DNA of 6,964 nucleotides from Lysobacterales bacterium (GCA_021648045.1 JAKITM010000114.1:1-6964); one strand, 5' to 3'; counted from the stretch's first letter, positions 1 to 6,297 are shown. Numbers and translations are program-made. The notes: generated from the letters alone by a model not told the origin.

Positions 1-88
1 AAAGCGCTCTTTCTCTATTTTATTCATGCTACAATTTCCTCTAAATATCACCCGGAATTGGGTTTGGAAATTATACGTATCTTGATGC

Positions 89-559
89 ATGGGGTTTCTG
101 CCGCAACGCGGCTTCGTTCAACAAGGTGATTCAGATGCACAATACAATCTTGCAGCGATGTATATTGAAGGCGAAGGGTCTCCTTCATACAGCGATACGA
201 CTGCAGCTCCAAACTGGTTAAAGAAAGCCGAAAAGTTAGGGCTTACAAAATCTCAATTTAGCCCCGGGGCCATATATAGCAGTAAGGACGGCGTAAGCCG
301 GGACGCAGCTCAGGCCATGCATTGGTACACTAAAGCTGCGGAACAGGGCAGCAGCGATGCCCAATTTAATCTCGCCACCATGTATGCCAACGAAAATAGC
401 GTAAGTCGGGATTATATCCAAGCCCACCGATGGTATTCCATTGCCGTAAACAATGGCCATAAAAGCGCCGAGACAGATCGTGAAACCGTCACCTTAAAAA
501 TGACTTTAGAACAACTACTCACCGCCCGAAAACTGGCTTCAGAGTGGCCAATTAAGTAA
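89..559 (+). CDS. Sel1-repeat (TPR-like) protein, probably lacking its N-terminus
   Basis: The 156-residue product contains about three Sel1-like repeats, roughly at residues 14-48, 53-83 and 89-119, with a partial one near 122-128. The signatures are DAQYNLAAMY, AMHWYTKAAEQG, DAQFNLATMY and AHRWYSIAVNNG. The C-terminus (TLEQLLTARKLASEWPIK) resembles normal ends of Sel1 proteins. Sel1 repeats form alpha/alpha solenoids that act as protein-protein adaptors, often in the periplasm; no specific partner can be named. The N-terminus is odd. There is no signal peptide or membrane segment, the first repeat begins almost at once, an in-frame stop sits at 83-85 and there is no Shine-Dalgarno sequence before the ATG. 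The gene is therefore likely a 5'-truncated remnant, or starts by an unusual route. After the stop the same frame stays open for 28 codons to 646. The repeats are certain; an intact, expressed gene is not. Confidence 0.6.
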   Translation: MGFLPQRGFVQQGDSDAQYNLAAMYIEGEGSPSYSDTTAAPNWLKKAEKLGLTKSQFSPGAIYSSKDGVSRDAAQAMHWYTKAAEQGSSDAQFNLATMYANENSVSRDYIQAHRWYSIAVNNGHKSAETDRETVTLKMTLEQLLTARKLASEWPIK

Positions 560-660
560 CTCCAAAACAACACAGAAGGCACGACCACCTATACAACTAA
601 TCATAATGGCACGTTCAGCGCTGCAAAATGGATAAAAGATAAATAACTGAAGTTTCACCT

Positions 661-681
661 AGTAGCCACGGATAGGTTACT
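661..681 (+). other. Small hairpin downstream of the Sel1 gene
   Basis: AGTAGCC (661-667) pairs with GGTTACT (675-681) around a 7-nt loop. The stem has seven pairs, one of them a G-U wobble that is valid only in a plus-strand transcript. It has no T-tract of its own and is followed by the terminator at 695-727. Its function is unknown. Confidence 0.35.
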
Positions 682-694
682 GCTCTGTAAAACC

Positions 695-727
695 ACCATC
701 TAACCCTGTGGATGGTTTTCTTTTTTG
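695..727 (+). terminator. Rho-independent terminator for the Sel1-side transcript
   Basis: ACCATC (695-700) and GATGGT (711-716) form a 6-bp stem with a 10-nt loop. The stem is followed at once by TTTCTTTTTT on the plus strand. This is a conventional intrinsic terminator for transcription entering from the left. Confidence 0.65.
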
Positions 728-728
728 T

Positions 729-765
729 AAAAAAAAGCTCCGCTACCATACGGTACGGAGCTTTT
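729..765 (-). terminator. Strong, potentially bidirectional terminator ending the EF-hand transcript
   Basis: GCTCCG and TACC (737-742 and 744-747, with C743 bulged) pair with GGTA and CGGAGC (752-761) around the loop ATAC. The flanking A and T runs extend the stem. Read on the minus strand the hairpin is followed by eight T residues, a very good intrinsic terminator for the EF-hand gene. On the plus strand it has a shorter TTTT-C tract and could back up the terminator at 695-727. Confidence 0.75.
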
Positions 766-808
766 CTCGCATCAGCTATCGATGTGATATGCCTTTTACC
801 TTTCAAGA

Positions 809-854
809 AGCCTCTGATTTATATAGGCTCAAATGAATATATCATCAGAGGGCT
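809..854 (-). other. Long imperfect stem-loop in the EF-hand 3' region
   Basis: AGCC and TCTGAT (809-818) pair with ATCAGA and GGCT (844-849 and 851-854, G850 bulged). An inner TATA/TATA pairing (822-825 with 838-841) extends the structure. It lies between the EF-hand stop codon and the minus-strand terminator at 729-765, so it would be part of the 3' untranslated region. No good U-tract follows it, so it is a structural element rather than a terminator. Confidence 0.4.
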
Positions 855-911
855 CCTTAAAAAAAGATAAGGCAGCCTACTATTGAGGTTTAGGTGCTGA
901 TATAGGCTCAA
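821..911. repeat. 12-bp direct repeat in the EF-hand 3' region
   Basis: The 12-mer ATATAGGCTCAA occurs at 821-832 and again at 900-911, where it overlaps the EF-hand stop codon. Each copy lies in or at the edge of a hairpin. One 12-bp repeat somewhere in a window of this length is expected by chance, but two copies only 79 bp apart are less so. It may mark an old local duplication. Confidence 0.3.
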
Positions 912-915
912 TAGT
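879..915 (-). other. Perfect 9-bp inverted repeat spanning the EF-hand stop codon
   Basis: ACTATTGAG (879-887) and CTCAATAGT (907-915) are exact reverse complements separated by 19 nt. The right arm contains the TGA stop of the EF-hand gene (908-910). In the minus-strand transcript a stem would form directly at the end of translation. A T7 run follows about 12 nt further on (minus strand, near 859-865), so it could be a weak terminator or an mRNA-stabilising 3' hairpin. Confidence 0.45.
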
Positions 916-1156
916 CAGGTACGCTATCAGGTGCTTTAGAAGCGTCAAACTTGGCAAACTCTTCCACACTCAGCATATCATTAACATCAGTATCTAGAGC
1001 TGCAAATTGCTCGGTTAAACCAGGCAGAGCTGTTGCTTCAGCTCTGCTGATAGACCCATCGTTATCAGTATCAAGTACTGCGTGGGCATCATCGTCTGCA
1101 ATAACAATACCAGCAGCCATAGCGGTCAAAGCAATAATCAGTAATTTCTTAGTCAT
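908..1156 (-). CDS. Small secreted EF-hand (calcium-binding) protein
   Basis: The 82-residue product starts with a clear signal peptide (MTKKLL plus a hydrophobic stretch, probable cleavage near A20/D21), so the mature protein is periplasmic or exported and only about 60 residues long. It holds two EF-hand loops. The first, residues 29-40 (DTDNDGSISRAE), has all canonical ligands and the central glycine. The second, residues 55-66 (DTDVNDMLSVEE), keeps D, D, N and the terminal E but has Asp in place of the loop glycine, so it may bind more weakly. The mature chain is acidic, with no enzyme domain. The ATG is supported by GGAGA (minus strand, 1164-1168) 7 nt upstream. Upstream lie a sigma-54 promoter and two GlrR-type operators, so it is probably a direct target of the adjacent two-component system. 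Its physiological role is not known. Confidence 0.85.
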   Translation of the reverse strand: MTKKLLIIALTAMAAGIVIADDDAHAVLDTDNDGSISRAEATALPGLTEQFAALDTDVNDMLSVEEFAKFDASKAPDSVPDY

Positions 1157-1219
1157 GATGGATTCTCCATAATCTAACAGTTAGTCGTATCAATCGCACG
1201 CTGCGATTAGTTATGGTAA

Positions 1220-1235
1220 TGCAATTATCATGCCG
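1220..1235 (-). promoter_or_regulatory. Sigma-54 (-24/-12) promoter of the EF-hand gene
   Basis: Read on the minus strand the sequence is CGGCATGATAATTGCA. It fits the sigma-54 consensus TGGCACG-N4-TTGCW, with GG (1234-1233) and GC (1222-1221) exactly 10 nt apart, TTGCA intact and two mismatches in the -24 block. Transcription would start near 1209, giving a 5' leader of about 50 nt before the EF-hand ATG. The assignment is strengthened because the neighbouring regulator GlrR is a sigma-54 activator and its operators lie at the proper upstream distance. Confidence 0.75.
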
Positions 1236-1255
1236 ACAAATAATATTTACTTGTT

Positions 1256-1268
1256 ATTCAGGCACTTA
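1256..1268. promoter_or_regulatory. Candidate IHF site between the promoter and operators
   Basis: ATTCAG-GCAC-TTA differs at one position from the IHF consensus WATCAR-N4-TTR and sits in AT-rich DNA between the sigma-54 promoter and the GlrR-type sites. DNA bending by IHF at this position is common for enhancer-driven sigma-54 promoters. The consensus is loose, so this is only a candidate. Confidence 0.3.
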
Positions 1269-1311
1269 ATAGATATTATCTCTAGCAATAGCGATGTTTT
1301 CTGTGATTATT

Positions 1312-1329
1312 TGTCGCCCTCAGGCGACA
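1312..1329. promoter_or_regulatory. GlrR-type operator/enhancer, proximal site
   Basis: TGTCGCCCTCAGGCGACA is a perfect palindrome in its arms (TGTCGCC and GGCGACA) and fits TGTC-N10-GACA, the motif bound by GlrR upstream of glmY and glmZ in E. coli. Its centre lies about 110 bp upstream of the predicted sigma-54 start, a typical enhancer position. Confidence 0.75.
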
Positions 1330-1377
1330 GTATTCTAGTTGAAATTCACTTATTGTTGTCAACGCTGAGCTTTTGAC

Positions 1378-1395
1378 TGTCGCTATTTGGCGACA
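1378..1395. promoter_or_regulatory. GlrR-type operator/enhancer, distal site
   Basis: TGTCGCTATTTGGCGACA shares both six-base arms (TGTCGC and GCGACA) with the site at 1312-1329 but has an unrelated centre, as expected for an operator whose half-sites are conserved. The centres are 66 bp apart. This copy is about 64 bp before the glrK start codon and could also let GlrR influence its own operon. Confidence 0.75.
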
Positions 1396-1396
1396 G

Positions 1397-1426
1397 TTCC
1401 TGCGGTTGCCCAGAAACTGTTAGAAT
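1397..1426 (+). promoter_or_regulatory. Possible sigma-70 promoter of the glrK operon
   Basis: TAGAAT (1421-1426) differs by one base from the -10 consensus. TTCCTG (1397-1402), 18 nt upstream, is a poor -35 box. The distal GlrR-type operator ends two bases before this -35, so bound GlrR could repress or assist. No plus-strand sigma-54 element with correct spacing was found here. Confidence 0.35.
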
Positions 1427-1458
1427 CTGTAGCCTGTTAATCATGGCATAAATAAAAA

Positions 1459-2898
1459 ATGTGGTTATCTAGTTCGATTCGCCAACTTACAGTAGTGGGT
1501 TTTTTGCTGGTCGTTATTCCTTTGACGGCAGCGCTTATTAGTACTGTATTTCAGGTTGATAAGTTAGCCGCACAAATGCAAGAAGCTGTGCGAGATTCTG
1601 CACAAGCTGTTGAGGCAAGTCGACTGATTGCCACCCAGGCATTGAGTATGGAACGAAGTGCTGGACAATATGGTGTTTTGCGTGACCCCATATTGTTTGA
1701 GCGTTACCAGACTCAGCGAGAACAACTCACTGAAGCCATCGCGCGTTTGTTGGCTTTACTACCGTTGCAAACGGATGTAATAAACCAGATCAATAAGCTC
1801 TCCCAGCGCGAAGAAGCTTTGTATGACCAGCTGGAGAAATGGTCAAGCATACCTGGACATGATGCGCAAAAACTTGGTCCAGAGTTTAAACTAGCAGATA
1901 TTGTGAACCCGATTCCCAGGCTGGTAACAGAGTGGATTGTTAATGATAGTAAGTCTATAAATTCACAAGTTGAGGATGTACAGCGAATGTTGTTATGGCA
2001 GGCAATTGCATTAACGCCTCTAGCACTAATACTTGCAGGGGTTTTCAGCGTACTGATAACTAGACCACTACGAAACCTGGGTAAAGCCATCCGTTGCCTC
2101 GGTGCGGGGGAGCTAACTACCCCGGTGCAAGTATCCGGTCCACGGGATGTGCGTGAACTGGGAGAACAACTCGATTGGATGCGCCAGCGGCTAGCCGAGC
2201 TGGAGCAGCAAAAATTAATTTTTTTACAGCATGTATCACATGAATTAAAAACTCCATTGACTGCAATACGGGAGGGTACCGGGCTATTGCATGATAAAGT
2301 GGTAGGATCATTAAATGAAGAGCAAACTGAGGTGGTGAAGATTTTACACAAAAGCAGCCTGATGTTACAGGCGCAGGTCGAGGGCTTATTAAGTTTTAAT
2401 CTTGCCATGGCAGAGGATAGACCTGATCAACTGCAGGTGGTAGACCTAGCTGGAATGACCCATGATGCTATTGAAAAGCACCAATTAACGATGCGACCCC
2501 GCCACATCAGTGTAGAAAAAGATATTCACTATGTAGAGGTTCCTGGTGAGTATCGGCAACTGCGGACTGTTCTCGACAACTTGCTGTCTAATGCCATTAA
2601 ATACTCACCGGATGCGGCCGAAATACAAATCAAGCTCGGTATGGAGGACAATATGGCCTGTCTGGATGTTATTGATCAGGGTGCAGGAATTGATTTTAAA
2701 GACCGGCAGCAGGTGTTTGAACCATTTTTTCAGGGTAAGCAAGTATCCAGAGGGCCTATTAAAGGTACCGGCTTAGGCTTGGCTATTGCCCAGCGTTATG
2801 TTTATCTACACAATGGTAGTATTCAAGTACTGCATTCAGATCGAGGAACGCATATCAGGGTTTGCCTGCCGTTAACGGGAGAAAAAGATGCGCAATAG
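1459..2898 (+). CDS. glrK: Sensor histidine kinase GlrK (QseE family)
   Basis: Inner-membrane sensor kinase of 479 residues that should autophosphorylate and pass phosphate to GlrR. Visible order: TM1 about 11-31, a periplasmic helical sensor of about 145 residues, TM2 about 179-200, HAMP about 200-250, then the HisKA dimerisation helix with the H-box FLQHVSHELKTPL (H261 phosphorylated). The ATPase domain has the N-box NLLSNAIKYS (N378), G1 DQGAG (406-410), F-box FEPFF (420-424) and G2 GTGLGLA (436-442), so every catalytic motif is present. The N-terminus SIRQLTVVGFLLVVIPL is typical of GlrK. No Shine-Dalgarno sequence precedes the ATG, only an A-rich stretch (AATAAAAA). The start is supported by the family-like N-terminus, and no better start is seen. 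The 3' end overlaps qseG by 11 bp. In Enterobacteria the system is linked to envelope signals and glmY control; the signal here is unknown. Confidence 0.9.
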   Translation: MWLSSSIRQLTVVGFLLVVIPLTAALISTVFQVDKLAAQMQEAVRDSAQAVEASRLIATQALSMERSAGQYGVLRDPILFERYQTQREQLTEAIARLLALLPLQTDVINQINKLSQREEALYDQLEKWSSIPGHDAQKLGPEFKLADIVNPIPRLVTEWIVNDSKSINSQVEDVQRMLLWQAIALTPLALILAGVFSVLITRPLRNLGKAIRCLGAGELTTPVQVSGPRDVRELGEQLDWMRQRLAELEQQKLIFLQHVSHELKTPLTAIREGTGLLHDKVVGSLNEEQTEVVKILHKSSLMLQAQVEGLLSFNLAMAEDRPDQLQVVDLAGMTHDAIEKHQLTMRPRHISVEKDIHYVEVPGEYRQLRTVLDNLLSNAIKYSPDAAEIQIKLGMEDNMACLDVIDQGAGIDFKDRQQVFEPFFQGKQVSRGPIKGTGLGLAIAQRYVYLHNGSIQVLHSDRGTHIRVCLPLTGEKDAQ

Positions 2899-3505
2899 AC
2901 GCTATAGAAGTTTGTTGGTCATATTGTTGCTTTCGCTACTTTCTGCTTGTGTGGTGGTGCCCCCTTATGAGGAACCACAAGTGCCGTTGAAACAGAAAGC
3001 AGAACCAATTCCGTTAGTAGTGATAGTTAGCCCGTGTGTCCAAATGTTGAGCTATTATGAAATGCTCAAGCTAATGCCTGTAGCTGAATTGAAGCAGAAA
3101 CAGGCAGCTTTGTGGGATAGCGTGAACCACACAGGAAATGGGTGTGATCAATTGCGCTTGGCCATACTGCTGGGGTTACCAGAACTCAGATTAGAGAATG
3201 ATGTTAAAGCTGAGGAATTAATTAAGGATTTTCTTGAAAAAGAAGAAATCTCAGCTATAGAAGACAAACAAATTGCGTGGTTTCTAATGGGCGAGATCCA
3301 ATGGCGTAAGCAAATACAAAGTAACCAGCAAGCATTAAGAAAACAACAGAAAGAAGAGCGGGTTGCCTATTCGAGTTTACTAAAACAGCTATCAGAAACG
3401 CAGTTAAAATTAGAGCAGCTTAGATATATTGATAAGAACATTAATGCCAAGGAGCAGGAAATTAGCATACCATCCACGGATAAAATACCCAGTGACCCAA
3501 AGTAA
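2888..3505 (+). CDS. qseG: QseG-like outer-membrane lipoprotein
   Basis: The 205-residue product begins with a lipoprotein signal peptide: RNRR, a hydrophobic core, then the lipobox LLSAC with lipidated C21. Residue +2 is Val, not Asp, which points to the outer membrane. The mature part is helical. It has two further cysteines (C50 and C86) that could pair in the periplasm, and a charged, Gln-rich probable coiled coil at about 135-190. Sequence similarity to QseG is hard to judge by eye. The call rests on lipoprotein character, size and position between glrK and glrR, exactly as in enterobacterial glrK-qseG-glrR. In E. coli QseG binds the sensor domain of the kinase and stimulates it. GGGAGA (2877-2882) lies 5 nt before the ATG inside glrK, and the short overlaps on both sides suggest translational coupling. 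Confidence 0.8.
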   Translation: MRNRRYRSLLVILLLSLLSACVVVPPYEEPQVPLKQKAEPIPLVVIVSPCVQMLSYYEMLKLMPVAELKQKQAALWDSVNHTGNGCDQLRLAILLGLPELRLENDVKAEELIKDFLEKEEISAIEDKQIAWFLMGEIQWRKQIQSNQQALRKQQKEERVAYSSLLKQLSETQLKLEQLRYIDKNINAKEQEISIPSTDKIPSDPK

Positions 3506-4856
3506 AATCTTATTGGTTGATGATGACCGTGGCTTATTAAAACTACTGTCACTGAGGCTGGAGGCAGCTGACTTCTTGGTTGAAACTGCAACCAGTGGTC
3601 GTCAGGCGCTAGTTAAACTTGAAGCTTTTCATCCACATTTAATTATTACTGATTTACGCATGGAGGAGATGGACGGGTTAGCGCTTTTTAATGCGGTACA
3701 ACATAAATATCCTTCATTACCCGTTATCATCCTGACTGCTCATGGCACGATTCCAGATGCAATTGATGCAACCTTCAAAGGAGTTTTCAGTTATCTCACT
3801 AAGCCGTTTGACAGCCAACAATTAATTTCAAATATTAAGTCAGCCATTGAGCAGTGTTACCCGACAATGGAGAAAGCTAACGCGAAGGAAGGCACTGATT
3901 GGCGCAGTGAAATTATGACTCAAAGCCCGCTGATGGAAGAACTATTGAAACAGTCCCAGCGTGCAGCACAAAGCGATGTCAGTATATTTATTCAGAGTGA
4001 AAGCGGTACCGGCAAAGAGTTGCTGGCGCGCGCGATACATAAAGTTAGCCCACGACATAAGAAACCTTTTGTGCCAATTAATTGTGCTGCTATTCCTGAC
4101 AACCTATTGGAGTCAGAGCTTTTTGGCCATCGCAAAGGCTCTTTTACCGGGGCAGATGTTAATCATACCGGCTTAATTGAGGCTGCGAACGGTGGCACAT
4201 TGTTCTTGGATGAGGTCGGTGATATGCCTCTCGAACTTCAAGCTAAACTACTACGGGTTCTACAAGAAAGAGAGGTTCGCCCTGTTGGTGCGACTCAATT
4301 CATACCCATTGATGTAAGAGTCATCTCTGCAACACATACAGATATTGATACCGCTATTCAAAACGGCGCTTTCCGTGAAGATTTGTATTACCGCCTCAAT
4401 GTGATCATGCTGGAGTTACCTCCACTAAGTGAGAGGCGCGAAGATATTTCATTATTAGCCAATCATTTTCTGGAGCAACTACGGAGTCGCTCTGAAAATT
4501 GCGTAGCTAAATATTTTTCACCAGAAGCCATTGAAGCGCTCATGACAGCACCTTGGCCTGGTAATATCAGACATTTGCTGAATGTGGTTGAACACGCTGC
4601 GGTGTTAAGCCTTACCCCAGTGATATCGGAGATGCAGGTAAAAAAAGCGCTTAGGGGAAAAACCGGCGAAATTGACTCACTGGCTGATGCCCAAAGTGAA
4701 TTTGAGAGAAACTATCTTGTACGCATTTTACAAATGACTCAGGGAAATGTAACCCAGGCTGCACGCTTGGCAAAACGAAACCGGACCGAATTTTACAAAC
4801 TACTTAATCGTCATCAGATTAAGCCAAAAAAATTCCGCGAGCATAGGGACAATTAA
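3492..4856 (+). CDS. glrR: Sigma-54-dependent response regulator GlrR (QseF family)
   Basis: With the GTG start at 3492 the protein has 454 residues and opens as VTQSKILLVDDD, the usual start of the family. An ATG at 3444 and a TTG at 3429 would add an unlikely basic N-terminal tail. The receiver domain (about 5-120) has D10-D12, phospho-acceptor D54, T82 and K104. The AAA+ domain (about 140-375) has Walker A ESGTGKE (170-176), the sigma-54 contact loop GSFTGA (216-221), Walker B TLFLDE (236-241), FREDLYYRLN (294-303) and WPGNIR (355-360). The C-terminal helix-turn-helix (about 418-441, QGNVTQAARLAKRNRTEFYK) closely resembles that of E. coli GlrR. Two residues are less usual: Ser at the first Walker A glycine, and Ser for Ala in the GAFTGA loop. 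The GTG overlaps the end of qseG by 14 bp with no good ribosome binding site, so translation is probably coupled. It should activate sigma-54 promoters through TGTC-N10-GACA sites. Confidence 0.9.
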   Translation: MTQSKILLVDDDRGLLKLLSLRLEAADFLVETATSGRQALVKLEAFHPHLIITDLRMEEMDGLALFNAVQHKYPSLPVIILTAHGTIPDAIDATFKGVFSYLTKPFDSQQLISNIKSAIEQCYPTMEKANAKEGTDWRSEIMTQSPLMEELLKQSQRAAQSDVSIFIQSESGTGKELLARAIHKVSPRHKKPFVPINCAAIPDNLLESELFGHRKGSFTGADVNHTGLIEAANGGTLFLDEVGDMPLELQAKLLRVLQEREVRPVGATQFIPIDVRVISATHTDIDTAIQNGAFREDLYYRLNVIMLELPPLSERREDISLLANHFLEQLRSRSENCVAKYFSPEAIEALMTAPWPGNIRHLLNVVEHAAVLSLTPVISEMQVKKALRGKTGEIDSLADAQSEFERNYLVRILQMTQGNVTQAARLAKRNRTEFYKLLNRHQIKPKKFREHRDN

Positions 4857-5191
4857 AATTATATTGCAAGACAAAATTCGAACCCATTCCGAAACCACCG
4901 ATATCTCCACTAGCCCGGAACTATAACCTATCATTCAACGAACAGGTTCCGCGAACCCCCAGAAAAGGGTCAGTCCAGTCATCACCTATATTTGCTTTTC
5001 TTACTTCTCCGTTTGGGCCCTAGCCGATAAACTTAAGTACTGCTCTACATCCACAAAACGGACTCCTGCAAACAGTGCTACACCAAGCGGGTATAACGAT
5101 TCTGAATTGCCGATTGCAAACTTATTTCCCTCGGTCGTGTGTACAGTATAAAATTAGCCCATATTCAAGCCGTACAACTGTGAGATTGCTT
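4857..5191. other. Intergenic region between glrR and the DUF481 gene, no gene seen
   Basis: This stretch of 335 bp carries no convincing coding frame on either strand, no TGTC-N10-GACA motif and no clear intrinsic terminator for the glrR operon. A weak foldback (CGGAAC about 4917-4922 with GTTCCG about 4946-4951) is present. An open frame runs into the DUF481 gene from 5075, but its product lacks a start-proximal signal peptide and is treated as untranslated leader. Confidence 0.5.
5147..5152 (+). promoter_or_regulatory. Possible -10 box of the DUF481 gene
   Basis: TATAAA, inside AGTATAAAAT, is a good -10 hexamer 39 bp before the ATG. No good -35 box lies at the right distance (about 5124-5129 reads ATTTCC), so the promoter is tentative. 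Confidence 0.3.
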
Positions 5192-6235
5192 ATGTTCGTC
5201 TCTTTTACTCGAGTCTTTCTTATTACTCTGCTCCTATTTGCAAGCCAGTCGGTCTACGCTGGAAAAACAGATGTGGTGCACCTGAAAAATGGTGATCGCC
5301 TCACCGGTGAAGTCAAAACACTCTTCCGCGGAAAACTACAGTTATCAACAGATCACATGGGTACTGTATATATCGAGTGGGAAGACATTGAGGAAATTGT
5401 TAGCCATACCGGGCAGGCTGTTGAGTTGACCAATGGACAGCGACTGTTCGGCCCGCTGACCAAGCCAGAAAACGCCGACCTTCTAATTGTAAATACCAAT
5501 GCCGGTCCAGTCGGCGTAAAAACGGAAGATGTCTATCGTATGTATCCTGTCGAATCTGGCTTTTGGGATCGCCTCGATATTGTAGCCAGCCTCGGGTTCA
5601 GCTGGGACAAAGGTAGTAATGTAGGCAAGTATAACCTTGGGGTTGATACCACTTACCGCCGGGCAGAATCGCTGACTCAGACAAACTTCAGCACTGAGAT
5701 TACCACCGTAGACCAAAGCGAGGGTGCTACACGCACCACTACCTCAAGAACTGTATTGGGTGGCAGCCATCTGGTTTATAAGAAAGATAAACGCTTCCTA
5801 GTTTACTTTGCCAACCTCGAGAAAAATGATGAGCTCGGTTTAGACCTGCGGAGCTTGGCTGGTGTGGGCTATGGTTATATACCGATTCGCACACAAAGTA
5901 GCTGGTTATCACTTGCCGCAGGCCTGGACATTAATCGTGAGTTTCCCAGCGAGGGTGACCCGGTAACAAACCTCGAAGCTGCCGGTATGCTGACTTATGA
6001 ATATTACAAATACGACACCCCGGAGCGCGTATTCAAAGTCAGCTTGGTAGTGTTTCCTGGGATTACCGATTTTGGTCGTTGGCGAGCTAGCGTCAATACC
6101 GACTTTAGAGTTGAAATCATCAAAGATTTTTCCTGGAAACTGGATTTTTATGCCACTTATGACAGCGATCCCATTTCGCTAGAAGGCTCCAGCAACGACT
6201 ACGGCGTTACTTCATCCTTGGCCTATAAATTCTGA
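5192..6235 (+). CDS. DUF481 family outer-membrane beta-barrel protein (YdiY-like)
   Basis: The ATG at 5192 gives 347 residues with a classic signal peptide (MFVSFTRVFLITLLLFASQS, then VYA and cleavage near residue 23). Earlier in-frame starts, back to 5075, would bury this signal. The mature N-terminus has two related beta-rich modules, VVHLKNGDRLTGEVKTL...WEDIEEI and AVELTNGQRLFGPL...VKTEDVYRM. The first is the LKNGD-RLTGE module commonly found ahead of DUF481 domains. From about residue 85 onward come alternating aromatic/polar strands, ending in LAYKF with the C-terminal Phe recognised by the Bam machinery. DUF481 proteins are outer-membrane barrels, some annotated as salt-induced; no transport substrate is established. 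A weak GAGA lies 6 nt before the start. The 335-bp gap after glrR suggests separate transcription. Confidence 0.85.
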   Translation: MFVSFTRVFLITLLLFASQSVYAGKTDVVHLKNGDRLTGEVKTLFRGKLQLSTDHMGTVYIEWEDIEEIVSHTGQAVELTNGQRLFGPLTKPENADLLIVNTNAGPVGVKTEDVYRMYPVESGFWDRLDIVASLGFSWDKGSNVGKYNLGVDTTYRRAESLTQTNFSTEITTVDQSEGATRTTTSRTVLGGSHLVYKKDKRFLVYFANLEKNDELGLDLRSLAGVGYGYIPIRTQSSWLSLAAGLDINREFPSEGDPVTNLEAAGMLTYEYYKYDTPERVFKVSLVVFPGITDFGRWRASVNTDFRVEIIKDFSWKLDFYATYDSDPISLEGSSNDYGVTSSLAYKF

Positions 6236-6261
6236 TCTGGGAACCGCGCGCTTTCAGGAGA

Positions 6262-6297
6262 TACCGGCTTGGAGACCGGTAAGACAGGTTTCTTTAT
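6262..6297 (+). terminator. Probable terminator after the DUF481 gene
   Basis: TACCGG (6262-6267) and CCGGTA (6276-6281) form a perfect 6-bp stem with an 8-nt loop 26 bp after the DUF481 stop. The T-rich stretch TTTCTTTATT begins about 8 nt beyond the stem, further than ideal, so it may work weakly or only define the 3' end. Confidence 0.4.

Noticed and set aside
615..806. Minus-strand open frame of 63 codons
   Set aside because: It runs straight through two intrinsic terminators (695-727 and 729-765), has no recognisable domain, and its lysine-rich stretch is simply the A/T tracts of those terminators.
1389..1403. Possible plus-strand sigma-54 promoter for glrK (GG...GC)
   Set aside because: The GG and GC are separated by 11 nt rather than 10, and the GG lies inside the distal GlrR-type operator, so it is not a credible -24/-12 element.
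1713..2408. Long minus-strand open frame (231 codons) inside glrK
   Set aside because: It is antisense to the HAMP and kinase core of glrK, which carries every expected motif. The antisense product is Ser/Cys/Arg-rich with no domain.
5075..5191. Extended N-terminus for the DUF481 protein
   Set aside because: A start at 5075 would place the clear signal peptide about 40 residues inside the protein. The upstream part shows no domain and contains a probable -10 box.
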